From NCBI RefSeq assembly GCF_030053425.1, contig NZ_JASGBI010000001.1, positions 1,310,001 to 1,374,000 of the forward strand: DNA of 64,000 bases, read 5' to 3'. Origin of the DNA: Lysobacter stagni (GTDB taxonomy: Bacteria; Pseudomonadota; Gammaproteobacteria; Xanthomonadales; Xanthomonadaceae). Both the position numbers and the translations under genes were made by a program. A model generated the notes under the pieces. It worked only from the letters and a program-made list of their open reading frames with translations. It had not been told where the DNA came from and ran no database searches. Positions 9,370 through 18,630 of this stretch are shown here, in pieces; within the stretch, counting starts at the first letter, position 1, and each line of letters begins with the position of its first letter.

Positions 9370-10370
9370 GGTGTGGTCGCGGCAGCGCCGCCCACGCCAC
9401 GCATGTAACCGCGCAGCCACGCCAGCGCCGGACGCTCGCTGCCGTCCTTGCGCACCAGGTTCGCGCGCTGCTTGGTGCGCCACATGCCCGGACGGTACCC
9501 CCACAGCGTCACGCCCTTCACCGCCGGGTGCTCCCAGAACACCGGGAAGATGCGCTGGTAGTCCGCGACCTGCTGTGCGTCGTTGGCGCCGTCGATGTCG
9601 AGCTCGGTCACGTAGATCGGCAGGCCGGTCTGCGCCAGCGAGTCCAGGTTGGCCTTGTGTACCGACATCGGCACGTCGGCCGTTGTCTCGAACGAATGGG
9701 CCTGCACGCCGATGCCATCGACCAGGTGGTCCTTCTGCAACAGCTCGATGATCTCGCGGTAACGCTTCGTGTTCTCGGGCTTGTTGGTGATGTTGTAGTC
9801 GTTGATCAGCAGCTTCGCGTGCGGGAAGTGCTGGCGCGCCAGCTTGTAGGACGTGACGATCCAGTCCCAGCCGGTGGCGCCGGCGCCGCCGAGCGCTTCG
9901 ATGTAGTTGCCGCCGCCTTCGTCGTCCTTGCTCGGCGGATCGTTGAGCGGCTCGTTCACGACCTCGACGAAGTCCAGGTCCGGGTAGCGCTGGGCGACCG
10001 CGGCGAACCACTCCTCGATCTCTTCGCGCTGCTCGTTGACCGGCAGCTTCTCCATCCATTCCGGCTGCTGGTTGCCCCAGACCATCACATGCATATGGAA
10101 CGGGAAACCGTGGTCCCTGGCGAATTTGTACGCCGCGTCCAGGCCGGTCCAGTCCATGCGGTCGCGTACCGCCTCGACTTCGCCCCACTTGCCGGCGTTC
10201 TCGGGCGAGACCTTGTTGAAGTACGTGTCGAAATCGCGGATCTGCGTGGGGCTGTGCACGCTGCCGAGGAACTTGGGTTGGCCGGCGGCGAGCGGCGCCG
10301 TCTGCGCGTTGGCGAGCAGCGGCGATGCAGCGAGCAGCGCGGTGCACAGGATCTTGCGGGTGGTGTTCAT
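9366..10370 (-). CDS. GH10 endo-1,4-beta-xylanase, secreted
   Basis: A 334-residue family 10 endoxylanase. ATG 10370 is preceded by GAGGGACGGA, a good ribosome-binding site. Residues 1-22 are a signal peptide (about ANA-QT). The barrel shows WGNQQPEWM near residue 99, acid/base Glu140 in VEVVNEPL, and nucleophile Glu256 in YVTELDID, so both catalytic carboxylates are present. It would cleave the xylan backbone in the periplasm or outside the cell, giving the oligosaccharides taken up by the neighbouring TonB-dependent receptor. It lies 23 bases after the hexuronate transporter gene and overlaps the GH115 start, so the three are very probably co-transcribed. Confidence 0.95.
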   Translation of the reverse strand: MNTTRKILCTALLAASPLLANAQTAPLAAGQPKFLGSVHSPTQIRDFDTYFNKVSPENAGKWGEVEAVRDRMDWTGLDAAYKFARDHGFPFHMHVMVWGNQQPEWMEKLPVNEQREEIEEWFAAVAQRYPDLDFVEVVNEPLNDPPSKDDEGGGNYIEALGGAGATGWDWIVTSYKLARQHFPHAKLLINDYNITNKPENTKRYREIIELLQKDHLVDGIGVQAHSFETTADVPMSVHKANLDSLAQTGLPIYVTELDIDGANDAQQVADYQRIFPVFWEHPAVKGVTLWGYRPGMWRTKQRANLVRKDGSERPALAWLRGYMRGVGGAAATTP

Positions 10371-10393
10371 TCCGTCCCTCCTACGGATGGTGG

Positions 10394-11698
10394 TCATGCC
10401 GCCCGCGGGCCGTTGAAGGCCGCCGGCTGCAGTCTGGGTGCGAGCAGGTGCACGACCGCGAGCGCGATCAGATAGGCGCAACCTGCGATCAGGAAGATGC
10501 GTGCGTAGCTGCCGGTGGATTCGAGCTGCGCACCGGTGAAGACCGACATCAGCATGCCGCCCACCGCGCCGGCGAAACCGCCGATGCCCACCACCGACGC
10601 GACCGCGTGGCGCGGGAACATGTCCGACGGCAGCGTGAACACGTTGGCCGACCAGCCCTGGTGGCCCGCCATGGCCAGGCCGATCAGCGCCACCGCGATC
10701 CACAGGTTGTCGACCTGTGTCACCAGTACGATCGGCGCGACACACAGCGCGCAGGTCAACATCGCGCCCTTGCGCGCACGGTTGACGTCCCAGCCCAGGC
10801 GCATGAAGCGCCCGGCCAGCCAGCCGCCGGCGATGCTGCCGACGTCGGCCATCAGGTAGACGACGATCATCGGCAGGCCGATCGTGCTCAACGACAGCTT
10901 GTATTCCGATGCCAGGAACTTGCCCAGCCAGAACAGGAACAGCCACCAGACCGGATCGGTGATGAACTTCGCGGCGACGAACGCCCAGGCCTGGCGATGG
11001 CGCAGCAACTGCAGCCACGGCACTTTCACGTTCGGTTCCGGCGGGTCGCTGCGGATATGCGCGAGCTCCGCGGCCGACAGCTTCGGCTGCTGGTCGGGCG
11101 TGCGGTACGTGAGCAACCAGCCCACCAGCCACGTCGCGCTGAGTACGCCGGTGAACAGGAAGGCAGCCTGCCATCCCCACGTCGCCGCGATGATCGGCAC
11201 CAGCAGCGGCGCGAGCACGGCGCCCACGTTGGAGCCGGCGTTGAACACGCCCACCGCCAATGCGCGTTCGCGCCGCGGGAACCATTCGGCGACCGTCTTG
11301 ATGGCCGCGGGGAAGTTGCCCGCTTCGCCCAGCCCCAGCGCGAAGCGCGCCGCGGCAAAACCGATCACGCTGCCGGCCAGCGCGTGCGCCATCGCAGCCA
11401 CGCTCCACACGCTGATGGCGATGGCATAGCCGACGCGCGTGCCGAAGCGGTCGATGATCGCGCCCGCGCAGAGCAGGCCGATGGCATAGGCGGCCTGGAA
11501 CGCAGTGACGATGTAGCCGTACTCGATCTCGTTCCAGCCGATCTCCGATTGCAGGAACGGCGCGAGCACTCCCAGCACCTGGCGATCGACGTAGTTGATG
11601 GTCGTCGCCGCCAGCAGCATCGCGCACACGCGCCACCGGTAATTGCCCACGCGCGTCGCGGGCGCGGAAGTTCCATCGATACGGTCCGACCCACTCAT
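10394..11698 (-). CDS. exuT: MFS hexuronate transporter, ExuT type
   Basis: A 434-residue major facilitator of the anion:cation symporter group, about twelve membrane segments. Typical sequences are TTINYVDRQVLGVLAPFLQSE, FGTRVGYAIAISVWS and the GLGEAGNFPAAIKTVAEWFP stretch (residues about 125-145 together), characteristic of ExuT/GudP-like carriers. It should move glucuronate, galacturonate or a related sugar acid with protons across the inner membrane, feeding UxaC-UxuB. ATG 11698 is chosen because the longer reading from 11881 runs through the palindrome-bearing control region and adds a non-homologous leader. It is the first gene of the minus-strand xylan block, divergent from the receptor at 12086. 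Specificity is inferred from family and context. Confidence 0.85.
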   Translation of the reverse strand: MSGSDRIDGTSAPATRVGNYRWRVCAMLLAATTINYVDRQVLGVLAPFLQSEIGWNEIEYGYIVTAFQAAYAIGLLCAGAIIDRFGTRVGYAIAISVWSVAAMAHALAGSVIGFAAARFALGLGEAGNFPAAIKTVAEWFPRRERALAVGVFNAGSNVGAVLAPLLVPIIAATWGWQAAFLFTGVLSATWLVGWLLTYRTPDQQPKLSAAELAHIRSDPPEPNVKVPWLQLLRHRQAWAFVAAKFITDPVWWLFLFWLGKFLASEYKLSLSTIGLPMIVVYLMADVGSIAGGWLAGRFMRLGWDVNRARKGAMLTCALCVAPIVLVTQVDNLWIAVALIGLAMAGHQGWSANVFTLPSDMFPRHAVASVVGIGGFAGAVGGMLMSVFTGAQLESTGSYARIFLIAGCAYLIALAVVHLLAPRLQPAAFNGPRAA

Positions 11699-11773
11699 TC
11701 GCGGCGATCCCGCGCGTGGTCTGCGATGCACATCCCCATGTTCCCCTACCTGTACGCCTGCGGGCACCAAAAG

Positions 11774-11787
11774 TGATAGCGCTATCA
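11774..11787. promoter_or_regulatory. LacI-family operator candidate, TGATAGCGCTATCA
   Basis: A perfect 14-base palindrome with the core TAGCGCTA, 76 bases upstream of the hexuronate transporter start. It resembles the xyl-box described for Xanthomonas xylan genes (TGGTAGCGCTAACA), which is read by a LacI-type XylR. No regulator gene that would obviously bind it is in this block; the only LacI gene in the window, at 24904-26001, sits in the pectin operon. Confidence 0.7.
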
Positions 11788-11946
11788 TTAGCACGCGCGA
11801 ACTGGACGCGTCACGCGCTACGAATCCGCGCGCGATTGCAAGAGGCAAGAGACACGTCCCGGCCAAAATCTTTTGCTGCAAAGCAGCATAGGCCCGGTGA
11901 AATCCAGCGGAATTTCATGTTGCTCCGCAGCGTGCGGCAAGAATGG

Positions 11947-11960
11947 TGGTAGCGCTACCA
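11947..11960. promoter_or_regulatory. LacI-family operator candidate, TGGTAGCGCTACCA (xyl-box-like)
   Basis: The second perfect 14-base palindrome, differing from the Xanthomonas xyl-box consensus (from memory) by one base. It lies 126 bases before the GTG of the TonB-dependent receptor. Its centre is 173 bases from that of the other site, which would allow separate control of the divergent blocks or looping. Confidence 0.75.
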
Positions 11961-12085
11961 TCCGGTCCCACTGCTTCATGGGTCATTGCGTCACCTGCGT
12001 CATCCGCGTCATCCACCACAAAAAGCCAGCCGGCCGCTGCAGGGTTTCCAGCGTCCGGATTCACCAGAAACGGGAGGGGAGTACG

Positions 12086-15019
12086 GTGCAACACCAAGTC
12101 AAGAGAACGACGTTGTCGCGCGCATTGGGTCTTGTGCTGCTGGGCATGGCCAGCAGTGCCGCGATGGCGCAGCAGGCGCAGACGGAGCAGGCCACGCAGC
12201 AGGAAGCGAACACGGCCGGACAGGCCCAGGCGCCGGCACAAGGGGATGCGGCCAACCAGTCGGTGACCGACCTGGACCGCGTGGTCGCCACGGGCTTCCG
12301 CCAGAGCCTGGAGTACTCCACGCAGGCCAAGCGCGATTCCACCGGTTTCACCGATTCGATCTTCGCCGAGGACATCGGCAAGTTCCCGGACATGAACATC
12401 GCCGAGTCGCTGGCGCGCATTCCGGGCATCCAGCTCAACCGTGACGTCAACGGCGAAGGCCTCAACGTCGCCATCCGCGGCCTGCCCAGCAGCTTCACCA
12501 AGACCACCATCAACGGTGCGTCGGTTGCCACGGCCTCGATCGGCCTGGACGCGACCAACCAGAACCGCGAAGTCGACCTGAACCTGTTCCCGACCGAGTT
12601 CTTCAGTCAGGTCAAGGTGTACAAGTCGCCGACTGCCGCGCTTCCTGAAGGTGGCGCGGCCGGCGTGGTCGACATGCGCAACGTGCGTCCGTTCGACAGC
12701 GGCAAGACCCAGGTCACCTACACGCTGGAAGCCGGCTACAACGACATCGCCGACAAGGTCGCCCCGCGCGGCACGGTGATCGGCTCCTGGGTCAACGACG
12801 AAGGCACCTTCGGCGTGCTGGGCGGCATCACCTCCACGCGCGGCCACATCGGCGTGGAAGGCTACGAGACCGTCGGCTGGACCAACCCGAACCTGACCAA
12901 CGCCCAGTGCGGCAACGGCGGCGCGGCGGCGGGCTTCCCGGCGCTGGGCCAGCCCTGCAACGTCACCGGCGGCAACGGCTGGCGCATCCCGGACACGGTG
13001 CCGAACAACGCCTCGACCATCGCCGCCGGCCTGACGCCGGGCCAGACGATCGACGCGGCGCTGCTGCAGCAGCTCAACCCGGGCCTGACGACCGCGCAGA
13101 TCGGCGAAGCGCTGATCCCGCGCCTCGGCCGTCCGGTGCACATGTCCGGCGATCGCGACCGTGATTCGTTCCTGGGCTCGGTGCAGTGGCGCCCGAACGA
13201 AAACATCGACATGTACATGGACGTCCTGTACACGAAGGCCAAGCGCACCAACGACCGCATCGACATGAATCTGATCGGTCGCAACGGCGGCATGATCCCG
13301 ATCGACATGCAGCTGGACGCGAACAACGTGGTCACCAGCGCCACGTTCACGAACGCGCAGTTCTTCCTCGAAGCCCGTCCGTACACCGAAGACGTGCAGT
13401 ACTGGCAGGTCACGCCGGGCGGCACGTTCTACTTCGACGAGGACGTCAAGCTCGACGTGCAGGGCAGCTACAGCCGCAGCTGGATGCGTCGCGACTCGCC
13501 GACCATCCTGTTCAACTCGCCGTTCACCACGCTGCAGTACACCAACAACGGCGACGTCCCGAGCTGGACCACCGACCTGGATCTGAACGATCCGAACCTC
13601 GGCTGGACCTGGACCGGCGGTCGCGTGTGGGCGCAGAACGAAAAGCGCGTCACCGAGACCAAGGGCCTGAACGCCAGCCTGCAGCTGGGCGACGATCGCA
13701 ACAATGTCACCTTCGGCGTCGCGTGGGACACGAACTACCGCACCATCGTCGGCTTCGGCGACACCGGCACCAACTGGCAGCCGTACGCGCTCGCGCAGGT
13801 TCCCAGCTCGGCGCTGCCGAACTACATCACGCCGGGCCCGTTCGGCTTCGTGACCGTGGACTTCGACCGCTTCATGCGCGACACCAACTACGCCTACTAC
13901 CGCGATACGGCGGGTGAGGCCAACGGTGCCAACACCGGTGCTCCGACCGGTGGCTTCGACGAGGCCAACACCGCCGCGTTCGTCATGATCAACGGCGAGT
14001 CGGAAGTGTGGCACCGCAACATGCGCTACAACATGGGCGTGCGTTACGCGTCGACCGACCAGGACATCAGCGGCCCGGTCACCATCAACGGCGTGCGCAA
14101 CTGGCAGACGCTGACCGGCGACTATGCCGAATGGCTGCCGTCGTTCAGCGCGGCATGGGACGTGGCCAAGGACGTCGTGCTGCGCACGTCGGCCTCGCGC
14201 ACCATGACCCGCCCGAACCCGAGCTCCATGCTGCCGGCCACCACCTTCACCGACATCTCGGCGCAGGTGGCCAACCAGGGCAACCCGGACCTGACCCCGT
14301 ACATCTCCACCAACTTCGACATCGGTGGCGAGTGGTACACGGGCGGTGAGGGCTTCGTCGGCCTGACCCTGTTCAACAAGCGCATCGAGGGTTACACCTA
14401 CCAGGGTGTCACCACGCGTCCGTTCACCGACCTGGGCATTCCGTTCGATAGCCTGCTCGCCTCGCAGCAGCAGGCGATCAACTCGCGCGGCGGCCCGGAC
14501 GTGGCGACCGTGAACGTGCAGCAGCAGGTCAACGCCGATGCCGAGCTCGAGATCCGCGGCTGGGAACTGATCTGGGTGCAGCCGCTGGGCATGGTGCTCG
14601 ATGGCCTGGGCTTCATGGCCAACTACTCCAAGCTCGACATCAGCACGATCGGCAAGGACGCGAAGGCACTGGCCGGCAACGTCTACGGCGTGGCGCCCAG
14701 CATGTGGAACGCCACCGTGTACTGGGAGAACGACGTCGCCCAGGCGCGCCTGTCGTACAACTGGCAGGAAGGCGCCGTCGGCACCGGTCCGAACCAGCAG
14801 GGCATTCCGTTCGCGCAGATCTACGGCGAAGACCGTGGCCAGCTCGACCTGTCGACGAGCTACACGCTCGCCAACGTCTGGTCCAAGCCGCAGATCTACT
14901 TCAACGTGACCAACATCCTCGGCGAGGAGCGTCGCTCCTTCTTCGCCTACGACAACGCGGTCAACGACATGTACGATCCGGGCACCACGTACACCGTCGG
15001 CGTTCGCGGCACGTTCTGA
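12086..15019 (+). CDS. TonB-dependent receptor, xylo-oligosaccharide uptake (predicted)
   Basis: A 977-residue outer-membrane TonB-dependent receptor of the long TIGR01782 type found in Xanthomonadaceae carbohydrate loci. GTG 12086 follows GGGAGGGGA with five bases between. Residues 1-28 form a signal peptide (SSAAMA-QQ), followed by a glutamine/alanine-rich spacer and the TonB box DLDRVVATG at about 62-70. The plug domain shows FAEDIGKFPDMNIAESLARIPG and GLNVAIRGLPSSF; the beta-barrel ends with the expected aromatic residue (GVRGTF). The flanking xylanase, GH43 and xyl-box-like palindromes suggest xylo-oligosaccharides as ligand, in the manner of XytA of Xanthomonas, but the ligand is inference. 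Expression is probably controlled from the palindrome at 11947. Confidence 0.92.
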   Translation: MQHQVKRTTLSRALGLVLLGMASSAAMAQQAQTEQATQQEANTAGQAQAPAQGDAANQSVTDLDRVVATGFRQSLEYSTQAKRDSTGFTDSIFAEDIGKFPDMNIAESLARIPGIQLNRDVNGEGLNVAIRGLPSSFTKTTINGASVATASIGLDATNQNREVDLNLFPTEFFSQVKVYKSPTAALPEGGAAGVVDMRNVRPFDSGKTQVTYTLEAGYNDIADKVAPRGTVIGSWVNDEGTFGVLGGITSTRGHIGVEGYETVGWTNPNLTNAQCGNGGAAAGFPALGQPCNVTGGNGWRIPDTVPNNASTIAAGLTPGQTIDAALLQQLNPGLTTAQIGEALIPRLGRPVHMSGDRDRDSFLGSVQWRPNENIDMYMDVLYTKAKRTNDRIDMNLIGRNGGMIPIDMQLDANNVVTSATFTNAQFFLEARPYTEDVQYWQVTPGGTFYFDEDVKLDVQGSYSRSWMRRDSPTILFNSPFTTLQYTNNGDVPSWTTDLDLNDPNLGWTWTGGRVWAQNEKRVTETKGLNASLQLGDDRNNVTFGVAWDTNYRTIVGFGDTGTNWQPYALAQVPSSALPNYITPGPFGFVTVDFDRFMRDTNYAYYRDTAGEANGANTGAPTGGFDEANTAAFVMINGESEVWHRNMRYNMGVRYASTDQDISGPVTINGVRNWQTLTGDYAEWLPSFSAAWDVAKDVVLRTSASRTMTRPNPSSMLPATTFTDISAQVANQGNPDLTPYISTNFDIGGEWYTGGEGFVGLTLFNKRIEGYTYQGVTTRPFTDLGIPFDSLLASQQQAINSRGGPDVATVNVQQQVNADAELEIRGWELIWVQPLGMVLDGLGFMANYSKLDISTIGKDAKALAGNVYGVAPSMWNATVYWENDVAQARLSYNWQEGAVGTGPNQQGIPFAQIYGEDRGQLDLSTSYTLANVWSKPQIYFNVTNILGEERRSFFAYDNAVNDMYDPGTTYTVGVRGTF

Positions 15020-15134
15020 TCCAGCGCGCGTGATCCAACAGCGGTAACCTGCGGCCCGTTCGGTGGAAACACCGGGCGGGCCGTACTACTTGGGCCCCGC
15101 GATGGCAGGGCTCCCGAATCTGACGCCGGGGCAC

Positions 15135-16622
15135 ATGAACAGCACTTCCGAAACGTTGTCGGTCACCGAGAAGGTCGGGTACAGCCTCGGCGATCTCGCC
15201 GCGAACCTGATCTTCCAGACGCTGGTCACCTTCCTGGCGTTCTTCTACACGGACGTTTACCGCATTCCCGCCGGCACCGCCGCGACGATCATCCTCATCG
15301 TCGGCATGCTCGGCGCCTTCGTCTTCACGCCGATCATCGGCTTCGCCGCGGACCGCACCAGCACGCGCTGGGGCAAGTTCCGGCCGTGGATCCTGTGGAC
15401 CGCGATTCCCTTCGGCGTGTTCTCGCTGCTGGCCTTCAGCACGCCGGACCTGGGGCCCAAGGCCAAGGTCGCCTATGCCTTCGCGACCTACACCCTGCTG
15501 GTGCTGGTCTACGCGGCCAACAACCTGCCGTACTCGGCGCTCAGTGGCGTGCTGACCGGCAGCATGGCCCAGCGCAACAGCCTGTCGGCGTACCGCTTCG
15601 TCGCGGTGATGGTGGCGCAGTTCATCATCCAGGCGCTGCTGCTGCCGCTGGTGCTGATCCTGGGAGACGGCGACAAGGTGCGCGGGTTCCACAACACGAT
15701 GATGCTGTTCGCCATCGTCGGCACGGTGTTCTTCCTGATCACCTTCTTCACCACGAAGGAGCGCATCGTTCCCGCGCCGGAGCAGAAGTCGACCGTCGCG
15801 CAGGACCTGGGCGATCTGTCCAGGAACCGCCCGTGGGTGGTGATGCTGCTGCTGACGATCCTGGTGTTCGTCACGCTGGCCCTGAAGGGCGGCATGTACG
15901 TGTACTACTTCAAGTACTACCTGAGCGAGCCGCACCTGGCGGGCTTCCTCGACCAGGTGGGCTTCAACGGCTTCATCGCCGGGCTCAACTCGGTGCTCAC
16001 CAGCGCCGGACTGACCGAGTTCCAGTGGCCGAAGGACGCACCCACTTCGGCGCTCAGCCTGTTCAATGCCGGCGGCATCATCTTCATGATCATCGGCATC
16101 GGCTTCTCCAAGCGCTTGGCCGACCGCTTCGGCAAGCGCGATGTGTTCGGCGGCGCGCTGCTGGTGTCCACGCTGTTCATGCTGGCGTTCTACGTGTTCC
16201 CGCCGCAGGCGACGTGGGTGGTGTTCGTCTCGCAGATCCTGCACGGCTTCTTCTACGGCATCACCATCCCGCTGCTGTGGGCGATGATCGCCGACGTGGC
16301 CGACTACTCGGAGTGGAAGAACCACCGTCGCGCCACCGCGATCATCTTCTCGGCGATGCTGTGCGGCCTGAAGATCGGCCTCAGTGTCGGCGGCGCATCG
16401 GTGGCCGGCATCCTTGCCTACTACGGCTACGAGCCCGGAGCCGCCGCGCAGGCGTCGCAGACCGTCGACGGCATCCGCCTGGCGGTGAGCGTGTACGCCT
16501 CGATCCCCTTCCTGCTCTGCGTGGTGCTGTTGTTCCTGTACGAGATCAACAAGACGATGGAGTCGCGCATCGAGCATGAGCTGAACACGCGCCGCCTGCA
16601 GGCGAGCGCCGCCAGCGCCTGA
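15135..16622 (+). CDS. GPH-family sugar:cation symporter
   Basis: A 495-residue inner-membrane carrier of the glycoside-pentoside-hexuronide:cation symporter family (MelB/XynB-like), with about twelve membrane helices. Seen are KVGYSLGDLAANLIFQ at the N-terminus, FGFAADRTSTRWGKFRPW-like cytoplasmic loop motifs (FAADRTSTRWGKFRPW) typical of the family, and MIADVADYSEW in the C-terminal half. It probably imports xylose, xylo-oligosaccharides or aldouronic acids released in the periplasm, using protons or sodium. ATG 15135 matches family N-termini; upstream in-frame starts at 15063 and 15102 give an unlikely glycine/proline leader. It follows the receptor by 115 bases and precedes the GH43 gene by 24. 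Confidence 0.9.
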   Translation: MNSTSETLSVTEKVGYSLGDLAANLIFQTLVTFLAFFYTDVYRIPAGTAATIILIVGMLGAFVFTPIIGFAADRTSTRWGKFRPWILWTAIPFGVFSLLAFSTPDLGPKAKVAYAFATYTLLVLVYAANNLPYSALSGVLTGSMAQRNSLSAYRFVAVMVAQFIIQALLLPLVLILGDGDKVRGFHNTMMLFAIVGTVFFLITFFTTKERIVPAPEQKSTVAQDLGDLSRNRPWVVMLLLTILVFVTLALKGGMYVYYFKYYLSEPHLAGFLDQVGFNGFIAGLNSVLTSAGLTEFQWPKDAPTSALSLFNAGGIIFMIIGIGFSKRLADRFGKRDVFGGALLVSTLFMLAFYVFPPQATWVVFVSQILHGFFYGITIPLLWAMIADVADYSEWKNHRRATAIIFSAMLCGLKIGLSVGGASVAGILAYYGYEPGAAAQASQTVDGIRLAVSVYASIPFLLCVVLLFLYEINKTMESRIEHELNTRRLQASAASA

Positions 16623-16646
16623 GCCCCCACGACGAGTACTGCCGCC

Positions 16647-17663
16647 ATGTCCGATCCCTCCGACACCACCGACCTCAAGACGCTCGCCGAACGCGCCGTC
16701 TCGCAGCCACTGGTCACGCACATCTACACGGCCGATCCGTCGGCGCATGTGTTCGAGGGCAAGGTCTACATCTATCCCTCGCACGACATCGAGGCTGGCA
16801 TCCCGTTCAACGACCTGGGCGACCACTTCGGCATGGAGGACTACCACGTCCTGCGCATGGATTCGCCGCAGGGCGAGGCCATCGACTGCGGCGTCGCGCT
16901 GCACGTGAAGGACGTGCCGTGGGCGCAGCGCCAGATGTGGGCGCCCGACGCGGCGGAGAAGGACGGTAAGTACTACCTGTACTTCCCGGCCAAGCGCGCG
17001 GACGGCATCTTCCAGATCGGCGTCGCCGTGGGCGATCGCCCCGAAGGCCCGTTCACGCCGCAACCGGACGCCATCCGCGGCAGCTACTCGATCGATCCGG
17101 CCGTGTTCGCCGATGACGATGGCGCGTACTACATGTACTTCGGCGGTTTGTGGGGCGGCCAGCTGCAGCAGTATCGCGACAACGCGCACGACGCGTCGCA
17201 CGCCGAGCCCGCCGACGACGCGCCCGCGCTGGGCCCGAAGATCGCGCGCCTGACGGCCGACATGAGGGAATTCGCCGAAGCGCCGCGCGAAGTGCTCATC
17301 CTCGACGACAACGGCGAGGTGCTGCGCGCAGGCGATCACGACCGCCGCTTCTTCGAAGCCTCGTGGCTGCACAAGTTCAACGGCCGCTACTACTTCTCGT
17401 ACTCGACCGGCAACACGCATTACCTGTGCTACGCGGTGGGCGACAGCCCGTACGGGCCGTTCACCTACCAGGGTCGAATCCTAACGCCCGTCGTTGGCTG
17501 GACCACGCACCACTCGATCTGCGCGTTCGACAACCAGTGGTACCTGTTCTATCACGACTCCATCCTGTCGGGCGGCGTGACGCACCTGCGTTCGATCAAG
17601 GTGACGCCGCTGCAGCACGACGCGGACGGCCGCATCGTCACGATCGATCCCTATGGCAAGTGA
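16647..17663 (+). CDS. GH43 beta-xylosidase/alpha-L-arabinofuranosidase, cytoplasmic
   Basis: A 338-residue family 43 five-bladed propeller enzyme without a signal peptide, so it should act on imported oligosaccharides. The catalytic set is visible: general base Asp30 in YTADPSAHV, pKa-modulating Asp150 in YSIDPAVFADD, and acid Glu238 in FFEASWLHK. Length is typical for single-domain members. Substrates would be xylobiose and longer xylo-oligosaccharides or arabinosyl branches; which bond it cuts cannot be told from sequence. It overlaps the epimerase gene by 11 bases, indicating coupled translation. The other GH43 of the window, at 26048-27601, is exported and belongs to the pectin locus. 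Confidence 0.93.
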   Translation: MSDPSDTTDLKTLAERAVSQPLVTHIYTADPSAHVFEGKVYIYPSHDIEAGIPFNDLGDHFGMEDYHVLRMDSPQGEAIDCGVALHVKDVPWAQRQMWAPDAAEKDGKYYLYFPAKRADGIFQIGVAVGDRPEGPFTPQPDAIRGSYSIDPAVFADDDGAYYMYFGGLWGGQLQQYRDNAHDASHAEPADDAPALGPKIARLTADMREFAEAPREVLILDDNGEVLRAGDHDRRFFEASWLHKFNGRYYFSYSTGNTHYLCYAVGDSPYGPFTYQGRILTPVVGWTTHHSICAFDNQWYLFYHDSILSGGVTHLRSIKVTPLQHDADGRIVTIDPYGK

Positions 17664-18474
17664 CGCAACGGCGCCGCTCGCACCGGGCCCGCTGCTCACG
17701 CTGACCCACGGTACGCTAGCGGTCGATGTCGCGCCGCAGGCCGGCGGTCGGCTTGCGCAGATCCGTCGCGGCGGAACGCCGCTGCTGGTCGATCACGCGG
17801 CCGCATCCGATGCCGCGATCGCGTGGGGCAGTTATCCGATGGTGCCGTGGGCCGGGCGCATTCGCCATGGCCGGTTCGTGCTGGATGGAGTGGCGCACGT
17901 GCTGCCGGCCAATCTGGGCGACCATGCCATCCATGGCGTGGGCTTCGTGCTGCCGTGGACGGTCGTGACGCAGGGCGACGCGCACGTCGATCTGTCCCTG
18001 ACGTTGCCCGAAGACGCACGCTGGCCGTTCGGCGGAACCGCGCGCCAGCGCCTCGAACTGAACGCCGACGCATTGCGCATGACGCTGTCGGTCACGGCCG
18101 GCGCGCGTGCGATGCCGGCCAGCCTGGGCTGGCATCCATGGTTCCGGAAGCCCGAACGCCTGGACTTCTCGCCCGGCGCGATGTATCCGCGCGATCGCGA
18201 TGGCATTGCGGTGCGCCCGCTGGTGGCACCCAACCGCGGGCCGTGGGACGACTGCTTCGTCAACCGACAACAGGTGATGATGCGCGCCGGCGGTGCGCGC
18301 ATCCGTTTGACGTCCGACTGCGACCACTGGGTCGTGTTCGACGAGCCCGAACACGCCACCTGCATCGAACCGCAGAGCGGCCCGCCGGATGCGTTCAACC
18401 TGGCGCCGGTACTGCTGTCACCGGGCGAAACGCTGGAACGCTGGTTCCTGATGGAGTGGGTGTCATCGCGGTGA
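17653..18474 (+). CDS. Aldose 1-epimerase family protein
   Basis: A 273-residue mutarotase-family beta-sandwich protein without a signal peptide. Catalytic-type residues are His91/His94 in GDHAIHGVGF, a second histidine in SLGWHPWF, and a glutamate in ATCIEPQSGPPD near the C-terminus. It should speed interconversion of the alpha and beta anomers of xylose or another aldose released by the GH43 enzyme with which its start overlaps (ATG inside the last codons of that gene). It closes the plus-strand xylan operon; the next 156 bases show no clear terminator. Confidence 0.9.
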   Translation: MASDATAPLAPGPLLTLTHGTLAVDVAPQAGGRLAQIRRGGTPLLVDHAAASDAAIAWGSYPMVPWAGRIRHGRFVLDGVAHVLPANLGDHAIHGVGFVLPWTVVTQGDAHVDLSLTLPEDARWPFGGTARQRLELNADALRMTLSVTAGARAMPASLGWHPWFRKPERLDFSPGAMYPRDRDGIAVRPLVAPNRGPWDDCFVNRQQVMMRAGGARIRLTSDCDHWVVFDEPEHATCIEPQSGPPDAFNLAPVLLSPGETLERWFLMEWVSSR

Positions 18475-18630
18475 CGTCCGACAGCGCGTGACGCGCTGAC
18501 TGACCCGCAGTAGCACGCGCGGACGCATCGCCGGTCCCGGCACGTCCGGGGCCGGGCATTTGCGCGTCTGTGATCCCCACCCACTATCCTGTGTGTGCCG
18601 CGACCTGCCGCGACGCAACTGTCCGAGCCC

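Larger units (their letters stand above)
11699..12085. promoter_or_regulatory. Divergent control region of the xylan locus
   Basis: This 387-base gene-free stretch separates the transporter/xylanase block (minus) from the receptor block (plus). It holds two perfect 14-base palindromes, given separately, and a short inverted repeat TGCTGC-AAA-GCAGCA at 11874-11888. Three tandem 9-base units, GCGTCACCT then GCGTCATCC twice, lie at 11988-12014. Just before the receptor start is GGGAGGGGA at 12072-12080. I could not place convincing -35/-10 pairs. Confidence 0.7.

Noticed and set aside
9370..10347. N-terminal extension of the GH115 frame across the xylanase gene
   Set aside because: The extension is the out-of-frame reading of the xylanase; the GTG at 9369 is followed by a signal peptide.
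11988..12014. Three 9-base tandem units before the xylan receptor
   Set aside because: They are too short and too few to call a functional repeat; noted only in the control-region entry.
14961..17420. An 819-residue minus-strand frame opposite the symporter and GH43 genes
   Set aside because: It spans two unrelated genes and has a His/Arg/Glu-biased shadow composition.
18475..18630. Possible terminator after the aldose epimerase gene
   Set aside because: CACGTCCGGGGCCGGG and nearby GC stretches give only short imperfect stems and no T-tract.
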